Notes: generated by a model from the letters alone, not told the origin. Shown: positions 33,360-41,804, numbered from the stretch's first letter. The stretch is DNA of 60,485 nt from Candidatus Parcubacteria bacterium (GCA_019347895.1 JAHWKM010000005.1:1-60485); one strand, 5' to 3'. Numbers and translations: made by a program.

Positions 33360-34142
33360 TTATACGCCTTTTTTATAGAATTTTTGCATGTGTTTAAGGG
33401 TTAGTTCGGTGCGTTTGCGGGCGTAGGCGCAATGTTCGCATTCTCCGCCCATGGCTGCCGTGCCTACCTCCGGCATATTACCTTCCATGCACTGTTTCAT
33501 CTTCATAATTGTCGGCTCCACCCAATCATCGTTGCCCGTATAGGGAATAACTTTTGTGCGGAACTCTATGCGGTCATTGAAGCCGTCCATATCCATTCGG
33601 CCATTGGTATAGACAAAATAACCGGTATCGCTGACGTCAAAACCGTTTTGGCGCAGCAGCCACTGATATATTTCCATCTGGCGCTTGTACATTATTTGCC
33701 AGTCGGAATCCAGGGTAATCTCGGCGTTTTTTGCCGTAGCTTTATAATCAACGACGATTAGTTGGCCATCGTCATCTACCCAGATGTCATCCACGGCTCC
33801 AAAGATGTGCAAATTAGTCGGCTTGTGAAGCGCTGTGACGCCCGTGAAGTTGTGCCGCCATTTATCCAGGTCACCATGGGTATACGGTATAGCCTTGATT
33901 TGATTATCCAGCATCAACGGGTGGGGGGCGGCTTTTTTTCGATAAACGTCGAATTCTTTTTTGAATAGTTCATCAATTGCCTTGTTGATTTGGAACGGAG
34001 GGCTGCTAGGGCGGGAGATTTTAAGGCGCGCGTCCAGCCAAAAACAGCGCGAACACTGGACAAACAGCTCGATTTTACTGCGGGATAATTTATAAACTTC
34101 CTTTTGCCCCGGTTTGTAGGGCAAATTTCTTTGATATGCCAT
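33360..34142 (-). CDS. PD-(D/E)XK nuclease superfamily protein (RecB-like) with four cysteines
   Basis: The 260-residue product has the RecB-type nuclease core: FGAVDDIWVDDDGQLIVVDYK carries the catalytic Asp, Asp and Lys, followed by the RQMEIYQWLLRQNGF helix. Cysteine pairs lie at both ends (VQCSRCFW near residue 33 and ECEHCAYA near 240), as in iron-sulphur nucleases of the AddB/Cas4 type. No cas genes or helicase are adjacent, so I call it a stand-alone DNA repair-type nuclease. It ends 7 bases before serS begins. Confidence 0.85.
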   Translation of the reverse strand: MAYQRNLPYKPGQKEVYKLSRSKIELFVQCSRCFWLDARLKISRPSSPPFQINKAIDELFKKEFDVYRKKAAPHPLMLDNQIKAIPYTHGDLDKWRHNFTGVTALHKPTNLHIFGAVDDIWVDDDGQLIVVDYKATAKNAEITLDSDWQIMYKRQMEIYQWLLRQNGFDVSDTGYFVYTNGRMDMDGFNDRIEFRTKVIPYTGNDDWVEPTIMKMKQCMEGNMPEVGTAAMGGECEHCAYARKRTELTLKHMQKFYKKGV

Positions 34143-34168
34143 AGAGTTTTATTTTAGCAGTTTTTTGA

Positions 34169-35080
34169 TTAGGTTACTTTTGCAAATAATTCCGGATGCG
34201 ATTTTGGAAGCTTAGCAAATAAATCAACCATTTTTGTAGTAATTGTGCCCGGATTTGAAGAAATTTGCTTGTCATTAACCTGCCGGCACCAGGTTATTCC
34301 CGTAGCGGTTCCGCTAAAAAATATTTCATCGACCGCAAATAATTCTTCTTTTTTAACCTTGCGCTCTTCCACCTCAATCCCCTGCTCGCTCGCAATCTCA
34401 AGAATAGTCCTTCTAGTAATGCCTCCTAAAATATCGCTATCTAAAGACGGAGTAATCAGTTTGCCTTCCTTGGCTAAAAAAATGTTCATAACGGCACCTT
34501 CGGAGACATCTCCATTTTTATCCAGCATGATGGCCGAATCAAACCCGGACTGGCGCGCTTCGTTGATGGCCAAAGCGGAATTAATATATCCGCCGGTGGC
34601 TTTGCTGCTAGGCGGTATGGATTTCGAATTGTTTCTGACCCAGTCTGAAATGCACACTTTAAGGCCTTGGTTTTTATCAAAATAATTTTCAATTTTTAGC
34701 ATGTAGATTGCCAGCTCGTAATCGCCCGCAATGCCGGGAGATAAATTAAGATCGCTTCGGTATATAATCGGCCGGATATAGGTTGGCGCGGAGATTTTAT
34801 TTTTTTTGGCCAAATCAAATATTTTTGCCTTGATTTTTTCCGCGCTAAATTTATAGGGAAATCCAAGAATTTTAATACTGTCCTGCAGGCGCTTAATATG
34901 ATCCTCAAGTCTGAATACCGCCGGGCCGGTGGGAGTTTGAACTATTTTTAGTCCGCCGTATATGCCGCCGCCGTAATGCAGCGCGTTAGTCATTATCGAC
35001 AGCTTGGCTTCCTTAATTGGTATTATTTTTCCTTCAAAATAAGCATAATCATAAGGAGTTGCGAAAGGTTTTGAACTCAT
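34169..35080 (-). CDS. ilvE: Branched-chain amino acid aminotransferase-like PLP enzyme
   Basis: The 303-residue fold-type IV aminotransferase has SIMTNALHYGGGIYGGLKI, the PLP lysine in SSKATGGYINSALAINEAR, and DVSEGAVMNIFLAKEGKL followed by GGITRRTILEIA. I chose the ATG at 35080, which overlaps the pheA stop by 4 bases; the 14 extra track residues are read from the pheA end. Because it directly follows tyrA and pheA, it may transaminate phenylpyruvate and hydroxyphenylpyruvate rather than, or as well as, branched-chain keto acids (inference). Confidence 0.88.
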   Translation of the reverse strand: MSSKPFATPYDYAYFEGKIIPIKEAKLSIMTNALHYGGGIYGGLKIVQTPTGPAVFRLEDHIKRLQDSIKILGFPYKFSAEKIKAKIFDLAKKNKISAPTYIRPIIYRSDLNLSPGIAGDYELAIYMLKIENYFDKNQGLKVCISDWVRNNSKSIPPSSKATGGYINSALAINEARQSGFDSAIMLDKNGDVSEGAVMNIFLAKEGKLITPSLDSDILGGITRRTILEIASEQGIEVEERKVKKEELFAVDEIFFSGTATGITWCRQVNDKQISSNPGTITTKMVDLFAKLPKSHPELFAKVT

Positions 35081-36156
35081 TTTTTGTTCAATTCCGCCGG
35101 ATACGACCCCAAGACCTTGCAAATTCTGGTCATTCCATCAATTTTTTCCAAGGCTAGCTTAACCGACTCATCGTCTCTATGCCCGACAAAATCAATATAA
35201 AAAGCATACTGGCCTTGCTCGTAAGGCTGCGACTCCAGCCGGGTCATGGAAATATTTCCCTCGGCTAAAACGCCCAGGATCTGATACAGCGCGCCGGGCT
35301 TGTCTTTGGCAACGCAAATCATTGATGTCTTATCGCTTCCGGTTGGTTTGGTCTTAAGATTTCCCAGGGCTATAAATCGCGTCTCATTGTCAGGCTGATC
35401 ATTGATAGCTGTTTCCAAAATATTTAAGCCGTAAATCTCCGCCGCTTTTTTTGGTGCAATAGCAGCACCTTCTGTTGTATTAGCAGCCATTTGGGCAGCC
35501 GAAGCGTTGCTTTTTTGAGGCACATGAATAGCACTCGGTAAATGAGTAGCCAGCCATGTGCGGCACTGGCCAAGGGCTTGAGGATGGGCGTAAACTCTTT
35601 TTATGGACGAGAGGTCTTTATCCTTGCTAAGCAGGCAGTGCGCAACCGGAACGCTGATTTCGGACACAATATTAACGTCCGTTTTAAGCAGCAAGCTGTG
35701 CGTCTCCCGGACGGCACCTTCGCTGGAATTTTCAATCGGCACGACAGCAAGTTGAGTCGTACCGGCTTGAACCGCCCGAAATACCGCGGATATGGTCTCT
35801 TCCGGATGCAACTGCACGGTGTTGCCGAATAGTTTTAGGGCTGCTTCCTGGCTGTAAGTTCCTTCCGGCCCCAGATAACCCACGCTTATAGGCCGATCAA
35901 GCTGCAGCTGATCGCGAAAACTTGAGATTATTTGCGTAAAAATCGATCTCACGGCATCTGTGGTCAGCGGGCCATTATTAATGTCGCTCAGACGTCGGAC
36001 TATCTCAATCTCCCTTTCTGGCCGAATAGGAGTTTTTCCAGTGGAAGTTTTTTTAATTTTAAGAGCCAGCCTGGCACGGTCATTCAGCAGATCCAGAATT
36101 TTGCTGTCCAGCCCGTCAATCTCTTTTCTAATCTTTTCTAGATCGCTATCGCTCAT
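35077..36156 (-). CDS. pheA: Bifunctional chorismate mutase / prephenate dehydratase
   Basis: The 359-residue protein joins an AroQ-type chorismate mutase (about residues 1-90, with RKEIDGLDSKILDLLNDRA) to a prephenate dehydratase. The dehydratase has VGYLGPEGTYSQEAALKLFG, PIENSSEGAVRETHSLL and NDQPDNETRFIALG; the conserved Thr before RF is Glu-Thr-Arg as usual. A C-terminal ACT domain (KTSMICVAKDKPGALYQIL, and LESQPYEQGQYAFYIDF) is the site where phenylalanine feeds back. It makes phenylpyruvate from chorismate. It overlaps tyrA by 11 bases and ilvE by 4. Confidence 0.95.
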   Translation of the reverse strand: MSDSDLEKIRKEIDGLDSKILDLLNDRARLALKIKKTSTGKTPIRPEREIEIVRRLSDINNGPLTTDAVRSIFTQIISSFRDQLQLDRPISVGYLGPEGTYSQEAALKLFGNTVQLHPEETISAVFRAVQAGTTQLAVVPIENSSEGAVRETHSLLLKTDVNIVSEISVPVAHCLLSKDKDLSSIKRVYAHPQALGQCRTWLATHLPSAIHVPQKSNASAAQMAANTTEGAAIAPKKAAEIYGLNILETAINDQPDNETRFIALGNLKTKPTGSDKTSMICVAKDKPGALYQILGVLAEGNISMTRLESQPYEQGQYAFYIDFVGHRDDESVKLALEKIDGMTRICKVLGSYPAELNKK

Positions 36157-36883
36157 TTTTATCCTTTAATTCTTCATCAATTTTACTTAATACCTTAATA
36201 AATCTAGTCCGCACCTCTGCAGCGTAAGGATTACCGCGCTCTATAGTCTTAAATAATTCTATACTGTGCAAGCGCTCTAGCTCAACCAAGTCAAGTAGTT
36301 TTTGATAATAGCCTGTTTTGAGGGGGCTGCTTGGCAAGTCAAGTTTGAGCAGTCCCCGGCCGACAAAAAACGTCAGGGCATGCACCAAGGCCATTTCCCT
36401 GTCATGCTCTTCCGGACCCATCTCAATTATTTCCAGCCGCAAAAAATCCCTGAGCAAGGTTAGGATTTGATTATAATCTTTAACTTCTAGCGGATAAATA
36501 ACAATTTTCTGCCCGTTAAGATTGGTACCTTTTACAGTCTGCGGCCCGAACAAGGGATGTGTGGCTACCAACTGGCATTTGCCGTCTAAGTATTTTTTCA
36601 TAATTTCGACCGGTTTGGTTTTAACAGAGCATACGTCGAGCACAACAGTTTCAGTATTCACATACCTTGCAAGCTTTTGGCATACTATCGGCATTTCATC
36701 CAGTCCGCAGGCCATAATTACTACTCGGCAAGCAGCAACTTCTTTAATAGTGGTTTGCGTGATTCTATTTGGCAGAGATTTTGATATGTCGCGCTTGCTA
36801 TATACCAGCACATTGCCGTATTTAACCAGTATTTTAGCTATGAATTCACCGAACGCGCCATAACCAACTATACCTGTGTTCAT
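36146..36883 (-). CDS. tyrA: Prephenate dehydrogenase
   Basis: The 245-residue protein has an N-terminal NAD-binding motif (GIVGYGAFGEFIAKIL) and the prephenate-binding segment ATHPLFGPQTVKG. A helical C-terminal domain holds MALVHALTFFVGRGL. It oxidises prephenate to hydroxyphenylpyruvate for tyrosine. It is somewhat short but has the full domain set, without an ACT domain. It forms a coupled group with pheA and ilvE. Confidence 0.9.
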   Translation of the reverse strand: MNTGIVGYGAFGEFIAKILVKYGNVLVYSKRDISKSLPNRITQTTIKEVAACRVVIMACGLDEMPIVCQKLARYVNTETVVLDVCSVKTKPVEIMKKYLDGKCQLVATHPLFGPQTVKGTNLNGQKIVIYPLEVKDYNQILTLLRDFLRLEIIEMGPEEHDREMALVHALTFFVGRGLLKLDLPSSPLKTGYYQKLLDLVELERLHSIELFKTIERGNPYAAEVRTRFIKVLSKIDEELKDKNER

Positions 36884-36893
36884 TTATACAAGC

Positions 36894-37586
36894 TTACAGG
36901 AGTTTTGAAACGGCTACAATCGCGGCTGTTTCAGCGCGAAGTGTAAGCTCGCTGATTTTTACTATTGCCAGTTCACGGTTTTTAAATAAAGCCAACTCTG
37001 CATTGGACCAACCGCCTTCAGGACCGATCAGCACACCTGACGGTTCGCTAATTTTCAATTTACAATTTTCAATTTTCAAACCATCTGGTTCGCAAACCAT
37101 TAACTGGACCTTGTCCTTATGCTTTTCGATAGTAGCTTTAAGCTTTAGCGGACTATGAATTTGCGGTATGTCAAAGCGGCCGCATTGCTCGCTGGCTTCG
37201 ATAACTATCTTCTGCGAGCGTTCCAGGTTAAAATCTTTTTTAATTGTCCTGTCGCTAATGACGGGTACAAAATCCGAAACGCCCAGCTCGGTGCACTTTT
37301 GCAATATTAATTCATTATTATCACGCTTTAACAGCGACCAAAATAAGAATAATTTTTTAGTTATTTTCTTTGGTTTTATATCGCTTAATTTTTCCAAATC
37401 TACGGACTTGTTGGAAATTTTTAATATTTTATAAACAGCTTCAGTTTGATCTTGGTTAAATAAAATTATTTGCTGAGCGGCCTTAAGTCTCAATACCTTT
37501 TCCCACTGCCAAAGCAAGGTTTTATCAGTTATCCTAAGCCCGCTGTCCAGGTGCTTGTCGGCCACGTAAAACCTATGAAGTCGCAA
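36894..37586 (-). CDS. rsmE: 16S rRNA m3U1498 methyltransferase RsmE
   Basis: The 230-residue SPOUT-type protein has the N-terminal PUA-like domain (RLHRFYVADKHL) and the knotted methyltransferase part, with ASEQCGRFDIPQI, VLIGPEGGWSNAEL and LTLRAETAAIVAVSKLL. Before the SAM-binding strand it contains an unusual in-frame segment (KIENCKLKISEP) made of repeated A/T-rich words. It lies 14 bases downstream of the heliorhodopsin-like gene and 10 bases upstream of tyrA. Confidence 0.93.
   Translation of the reverse strand: MRLHRFYVADKHLDSGLRITDKTLLWQWEKVLRLKAAQQIILFNQDQTEAVYKILKISNKSVDLEKLSDIKPKKITKKLFLFWSLLKRDNNELILQKCTELGVSDFVPVISDRTIKKDFNLERSQKIVIEASEQCGRFDIPQIHSPLKLKATIEKHKDKVQLMVCEPDGLKIENCKLKISEPSGVLIGPEGGWSNAELALFKNRELAIVKISELTLRAETAAIVAVSKLL
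37048..37080. repeat. In-frame repeated A/T-rich words inside rsmE
   Basis: The minus strand reads TTGAAAATTGAAAATTGTAA then ATTGAAAATT, three near-identical words of 7-8 bases encoding KIENCKLKI. This type of word is, as I recall, common in Patescibacteria genomes. Confidence 0.6.
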
Positions 37587-37600
37587 AATATAACCTGTTT

Positions 37601-38503
37601 TCAGTTAAAAAGAGCGACGAATACAACGATAAAAAAGGCGACCCTGATCAAAAAATCAGTAGATATGTATTTACCTTCAATCTGTAAATACTCCTCTTTG
37701 CCGGCGCCGCTTCGTATGTAACGAGACTGAGTCAACGCCAGGCTGATAAATCCAACCAATAGTACCGCGGCAAGCACGTAAACGTGCCAGCCGAAAGCCT
37801 GCATGCCATAAAGGGACGTACCGACTAAACCAACAGCTAGAGGGAACCAGGCAAAAACGCCGGTGACCAAGCTTATGTAAAATGACGCGTAACTTTGGGC
37901 GCCTGCTTTGTTCTGTTTTTCTGAAACCCAGCCCAAAAGCGCTGTTACCAATATTAATACGGCGATAAGTTTTAGGGTTACTATGTCTGAAACGCCGCCG
38001 ATCAAGCTTACAAATGCTAGCGTTAAAGCGGAAATTATTCCCATAGATATCCATCTAAGCGCAGGGGCTTTATTATTTACGCCTTCTTCGTATTTAGCGC
38101 GTAATCTTGTGGCTAGCAACAGAGAAAAAACCGCGCTTAAGCCAAATATTGCCGCTAGCAAATAGCGAAGCTCTACGCTGGCGACGATTTCATAGGCTGG
38201 CCCTAAAACTGTTGACTCAAGGCTGGCCAGCTCATCTTTTGTTGAGTAAGGCAAGTAAAATTCAGCCGATTTGTTCGATAAAAATACCACGCTCAAGACC
38301 GCAAAAATAGCGTTGATTGCCGCCGCGAAAAGATTGAACTTTTTCAATTTCGCAAATGTGACCGACTGCTTAGATTCTTTCTTAGGCGCCATTGCTTTAC
38401 TGACAGCTTTTTTTGCGGTTGTTTTTTTTGTTGTTGTTCTGGCCGAAGCTGTTTTTCTCTTTGCAGCTGATTTCTTGTTTGACGATTTTTTGGCGGTAGC
38501 CAT
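37601..38503 (-). CDS. Heliorhodopsin-family seven-helix protein lacking the retinal lysine
   Basis: The 300-residue protein has a Lys/Ala/Thr-rich N-terminal tail (about residues 1-54) and seven membrane helices. It aligns from memory with heliorhodopsin 48C12 along its length: LKKFNLFAAAIN (LQNFNRIAGVFH), FGLSAVFSLLLA (LGLSALFHFIVS), GGVSDIVTL...LLGWVSEK (CGIADIVAL...LFGWLQEK) and EYLQIEGKYI (NYLRGERAYI). The Schiff-base Lys241 falls on Arg287 (DFLIRVAF), and the counterion Glu107 on Ser153 (ALRWISMG). Two active-site His positions are Asn and Ser. It probably does not bind retinal by a Schiff base. It is upstream of rsmE and divergent from msrA. Confidence 0.72.
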   Translation of the reverse strand: MATAKKSSNKKSAAKRKTASARTTTKKTTAKKAVSKAMAPKKESKQSVTFAKLKKFNLFAAAINAIFAVLSVVFLSNKSAEFYLPYSTKDELASLESTVLGPAYEIVASVELRYLLAAIFGLSAVFSLLLATRLRAKYEEGVNNKAPALRWISMGIISALTLAFVSLIGGVSDIVTLKLIAVLILVTALLGWVSEKQNKAGAQSYASFYISLVTGVFAWFPLAVGLVGTSLYGMQAFGWHVYVLAAVLLVGFISLALTQSRYIRSGAGKEEYLQIEGKYISTDFLIRVAFFIVVFVALFN

Positions 38504-38562
38504 CTTAAATTCTCCCTTATTTCCCTTTGCAGATTACTATATCATAAGAGTAGTATAAAAGC

Positions 38563-38655
38563 ATGAGTAATAAGACTACAGTCTACGCACTTGCTAAGAA
38601 CGGCTTGCAAAGTAGAGCTTTGCCCGGCTTAGGAGGCGTGGTGTGTAAGCTGTGA
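38563..38655 (+). CDS. Possible 30-residue leader peptide overlapping the msrA start
   Basis: An ATG at 38563 opens a 30-codon frame (MSNKTTVYALAKNGLQSRAL, one Cys near its end) whose TGA stop overlaps the GTG start of msrA. TAGTAT lies 6 bases before the ATG, so it could be read as a leaderless message. The frame contains the hairpin GCAAAGtagagCTTTGC and an AGGAGG. msrA has no properly spaced Shine-Dalgarno, so coupling to this frame would explain its translation. Coding is not proven. Confidence 0.4.
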   Translation: MSNKTTVYALAKNGLQSRALPGLGGVVCKL

Positions 38656-39173
38656 AGGCCACTTTGGCTGGCGGTTGTTTCTGGTGCACGGAAGCGGTTT
38701 TTCAGGAAGTAAAAGGAGTACAATCAGTAGTTTCCGGGTATAGCGGCGGACGAAGCGATAATCCCACGTATGAGCAAATACATTCTGAAGATACCGGCCA
38801 CGCCGAGTGCGTCCAGGTCACGTTTGATCCGGCAGTTATAAGTTACGAAGAAATTCTTCAAGTTTTTTACTATACGCATAATCCAACCACGCTCAATCAA
38901 GACGGGGCTAATTATGGTGCCGAATATCGGTCAGTGATTTTTTACCATGACGCCGAGCAAAAAATGATAGCCGAAGACGTGAGTAAAAATTTCGCGGCGC
39001 AAATTTGGGATGACCCGATTACGACCCAAATAGTGCCCTTTGAAAAGTTTTACCCGGCCGAAGATTATCATCAAAACTTCTTTAAAAACAATCCAAGCCA
39101 AGCTTATTGCCAGCTAATAATCAACCCAAAGCTAGAAAAATTCCGCAAAAAATTCAAGTCACTTTTAAAGTAA
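38652..39173 (+). CDS. msrA: Peptide methionine sulfoxide reductase MsrA
   Basis: MsrA reduces S-methionine sulfoxide in proteins. The 173-residue product begins with the catalytic motif GGCFWCTEAVF and has GYSGGRSDNPTYE, HAECVQVTFDP and YGAEYRSVIFY, followed by AEDYHQNFF. The start is GTG because an in-frame TAA lies two codons upstream. It is divergent from the heliorhodopsin-like gene. Oxidative-stress genes next to heliorhodopsins have been reported in monoderm bacteria, as I recall. Confidence 0.95.
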   Translation: MKATLAGGCFWCTEAVFQEVKGVQSVVSGYSGGRSDNPTYEQIHSEDTGHAECVQVTFDPAVISYEEILQVFYYTHNPTTLNQDGANYGAEYRSVIFYHDAEQKMIAEDVSKNFAAQIWDDPITTQIVPFEKFYPAEDYHQNFFKNNPSQAYCQLIINPKLEKFRKKFKSLLK

Positions 39174-39211
39174 CGGCAAACTATGCAGTGTGGTGTGGAG
39201 GGTATGGTAGT

Positions 39212-40738
39212 TTATTCTTCGAATCTGAGTCTTTTAATGAGCCAATCCCTGGGTAATATACTCAAAAACCAGCCGGCTCGCGGTCCTGAATCTTTGCCGA
39301 TAATAACCCGGTATAGAGTTTGAAAAAGTTGTTTCGGCTCAAGCTCGGTTTTGTCTTTAAAGTCATAAATCGCCTTATGAAACCACTCGCCGCCAGCATT
39401 AGCCGGAGCTTTTTGTATTTTATCGGCTAAGGCCCGCAGATAATCTTTTTGGGCTTCACTAAATTGTGCCTTGTCAGAGGTTTCGTTCAAACTAAATTTA
39501 ATATCTTTTGGAGCCCACTTATCCAGCCAGTTAGCTATAAATTTTAATTCGGCTAGAATGGTTCCTGCCTCGTTTCTAGTAGCTGGGCCATATTCTGTCC
39601 TGGAAATGACTTCAATGGTTTTATTAGGGTCGCGAAGCGCTGATTGATAGCTGGCCACCAGATGACTAAAAGGTATGCTGCTGACTATAGAATCAACCCC
39701 GTTCTCGCACAGCTCAATTAGCTGTTTATCGGCTTCGTCCTTATTTTCTTTGGCTAAGAGCTCGGCGAATTCATCAATCAGTTTCGCAACGTTTTGCGGG
39801 TCAAAAAACAACAGTTTGTTAGGAGGTGATCTGAATATAAAAAATCTGGCTACTTCCGGCGGCAATACTTGCACGACGTCTCTCATTCCAATAGCATCAC
39901 CCTTGCTGGCGCTCATTTTGGTAGTTTTGCCAGCTTGGTTTATAAAATCATATGGAATTGGAAGAGGCGCAGGAGCCTTAAAGACCCTGTCCATAAGTCC
40001 TTTGCCCGTTTCATAGCTGCCGCCCTTTGTGGCGTGATCTTTCCCGAACGGTTCTATGTTTATGCCTTGAAGCCACCAGCGTGCCGGCCAATCAATCCGC
40101 CAATCCAGCTTGACCCGCCCATTTTTGTACACTGCTGTTTGTTCCTGGCCGTTTTTGTCCAGATATTTTATGGTTTTCTGGTCAACATTTATGCCCACGA
40201 AAGGCCTTTTCTTTAAACAGCCGGCTTCGTTCACTTGGATAGGCGACCAATTTTCATCCAGTTGACGTCCTGATATTTCTTCCAATACTTTTCTAACTTC
40301 CCCTATATGAGACAGGACAAGTTCTATAGCAGGAACAAAGTAGCCTTCCCGGTATTTACGATGGCTGCGGATAACTTCCATCTCAACACCTAGTGCTTCA
40401 ACGCTTTTTAAAAATGGCTTCAGGGAATAATCGGCGTAGGTTTGTCCGGAGCCGTCCGGAGCCGGCATGTCACAAAGCGGCTGGCCCAGGTACTGAGCAT
40501 ATTCTTCCGGCAAATTAGCCGGTACTTTTCGAAAACCGTCCTGGTCATCAACAAAATGTATGTGCTTGGACTTTCGGCCCCGGCGTTTTAGTTCCAGAAC
40601 TACCGCGTCACAGGTCAAAATTTCACGCAGGTAGCCCATATGGTAGTTACCCGAGGGAGAAATCCCGGATTCCACAAGAATCTCTCCCTCAGGATAGAGT
40701 TTTTCCGCCTCATCAATAATTTTATTTAACCACAGCAT
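39212..40738 (-). CDS. lysK: Lysyl-tRNA synthetase, class I
   Basis: This is the class I (archaeal-type) LysRS, rarer in bacteria than class II. The 508-residue protein has the HIGH-type motif SGISPSGNYHMGYLREI and the KMSKS-type loop KTTKMSASKGDAIGM. The catalytic Rossmann part also shows HFVDDQDGFRKVP and EPFGKDHATKGGSYETG. The C-terminal half is the helical anticodon-binding cage. The ATG follows TATAAT by 10 bases, so the leader is at most a few bases long. Confidence 0.95.
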   Translation of the reverse strand: MLWLNKIIDEAEKLYPEGEILVESGISPSGNYHMGYLREILTCDAVVLELKRRGRKSKHIHFVDDQDGFRKVPANLPEEYAQYLGQPLCDMPAPDGSGQTYADYSLKPFLKSVEALGVEMEVIRSHRKYREGYFVPAIELVLSHIGEVRKVLEEISGRQLDENWSPIQVNEAGCLKKRPFVGINVDQKTIKYLDKNGQEQTAVYKNGRVKLDWRIDWPARWWLQGINIEPFGKDHATKGGSYETGKGLMDRVFKAPAPLPIPYDFINQAGKTTKMSASKGDAIGMRDVVQVLPPEVARFFIFRSPPNKLLFFDPQNVAKLIDEFAELLAKENKDEADKQLIELCENGVDSIVSSIPFSHLVASYQSALRDPNKTIEVISRTEYGPATRNEAGTILAELKFIANWLDKWAPKDIKFSLNETSDKAQFSEAQKDYLRALADKIQKAPANAGGEWFHKAIYDFKDKTELEPKQLFQTLYRVIIGKDSGPRAGWFLSILPRDWLIKRLRFEE

Positions 40739-40757
40739 GCGTCAGTCTATTATAAGA
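40739..40757 (-). promoter_or_regulatory. -10 box of lysK
   Basis: On the minus strand TATAAT is followed by agactgacgc and the lysK ATG. The untranslated leader would be about 3-4 bases. Confidence 0.45.
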
Positions 40758-40827
40758 TATGCGACTGCAAGAGCTGCTAAAATTGTTTAATATTTTTTAT
40801 TATAGATAAGTTTAAGGAGTTACTTAT

Positions 40828-41274
40828 ATGCAGCTAACCAGTAAAGATTTCGAAAATAATCAGGTTATGGCGGATAAATTTACCTGCCGGGGTGAAAATT
40901 GCAGTCCGCAGTTAAATATTAAGGATGTGCCGCAAGATGCGCAGAGTCTTTGTTTGATTTTGCATGACCCCGATGCTGTAGGCAGTGACTTTACGCACTG
41001 GCTGGTTTGGAATATCGATCCTAAAACTACCGTGATCGAAGAAAATAGCCTGCCTATTGGCAGCATGGAGGGAACAAACGATTTTGGTAATGCGGGTTAT
41101 GGCGGCCCCTGCCCGCCGGCCGGAACTGGCACTCACCGCTACATATTTGAACTCTACGCCCTTGATACTACCTTAAAACTATCCGATACCACTACTGAAG
41201 ACCAGCTACGCTCGGCAATAGAGTCCCCCATAATCGATCACGCGGTTTTGACCGGGCTGGTTAGCTCTGAATGA
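40828..41274 (+). CDS. YbhB/YbcL (Raf-kinase-inhibitor-like, PEBP) family protein
   Basis: The 148-residue product is a complete PEBP-fold protein. Family marks are FTCRGENCSPQLNIKDVP, LCLILHDPDAVGSDFTHWLV, and YGGPCPPAGTGTHRYIFELY. The ligand pocket residues (DPD, HW, GxHRY) are present. Bacterial members have no firmly established role. A Shine-Dalgarno (AAGGAG) lies before the ATG. It is convergent with greA, whose stop is the next base. Confidence 0.92.
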   Translation: MQLTSKDFENNQVMADKFTCRGENCSPQLNIKDVPQDAQSLCLILHDPDAVGSDFTHWLVWNIDPKTTVIEENSLPIGSMEGTNDFGNAGYGGPCPPAGTGTHRYIFELYALDTTLKLSDTTTEDQLRSAIESPIIDHAVLTGLVSSE

Positions 41275-41733
41275 CTAGCTTACTTCAGTGACTTTGTAAG
41301 TTTTAGTATCGTTGGGCGCTGGAATTTCTACGATGTCTCCGACCGCTTTGCCAAGTAAAGCCTGGCCGATTGGCGACTCGTCAGAAATTTTGCCTTCTAA
41401 CGGATCGGCTTCTACTGTCCCTACAACTGCAAATGTCTTATTGCCGCCATCACCTTTTAGCTTGACGCTGCTGCCAAGTACGACTTTGCCGCCGGATCGA
41501 GGTTTGTTTATAACTTCCGTATTCGTAAGGATATGCTCCAACTCAGAAATACGCGATTCAGTACGTTCTTGGTCTTCTTTGGCAGAATGGTATTCCGCAT
41601 TTTCCGTTAGATCACCTTGTTCACGGGCAGCTTTAATAGATTCGGCGATTTCGCCGCGGCGGGATGTAAGCGCCTCAAGCTCGGCTTGAAGTTCTTTTAT
41701 ACCTTCTTTTGTCATGTGAAACTGTTTTTTCAT
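41275..41733 (-). CDS. greA: Transcription elongation factor GreA
   Basis: GreA rescues backtracked RNA polymerase by stimulating transcript cleavage. The 152-residue protein has the N-terminal coiled coil with MTKEGIKELQAELEALTSRR and the acidic tip (DLTENAEYHSAKEDQ). The C-terminal FKBP-like domain ends with SPIGQALLGKAVGDIVEIPAP. A Shine-Dalgarno (TGGAGGA) precedes the ATG. Length is normal. Confidence 0.96.
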   Translation of the reverse strand: MKKQFHMTKEGIKELQAELEALTSRRGEIAESIKAAREQGDLTENAEYHSAKEDQERTESRISELEHILTNTEVINKPRSGGKVVLGSSVKLKGDGGNKTFAVVGTVEADPLEGKISDESPIGQALLGKAVGDIVEIPAPNDTKTYKVTEVS

Positions 41734-41771
41734 CTGTATTCCTCCATTTTATGGCCAATTTAATACGCCTT

Positions 41772-41804
41772 TTGCACTTTTGGCTTCCCCGGCTTAAAGT
41801 GCAA
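41772..41804. repeat. Hairpin between proS and greA
   Basis: TTGCACTTT and its complement AAAGTGCAA flank a 15-base loop in the 120-base gap. No T-tract follows on either strand, so it is not a clear terminator. Confidence 0.5.

Noticed and set aside
33360-34142. Cas4 nuclease
   Set aside because: Four cysteines and a RecB-type core fit Cas4 superficially, but no cas genes or CRISPR array occur in the window.
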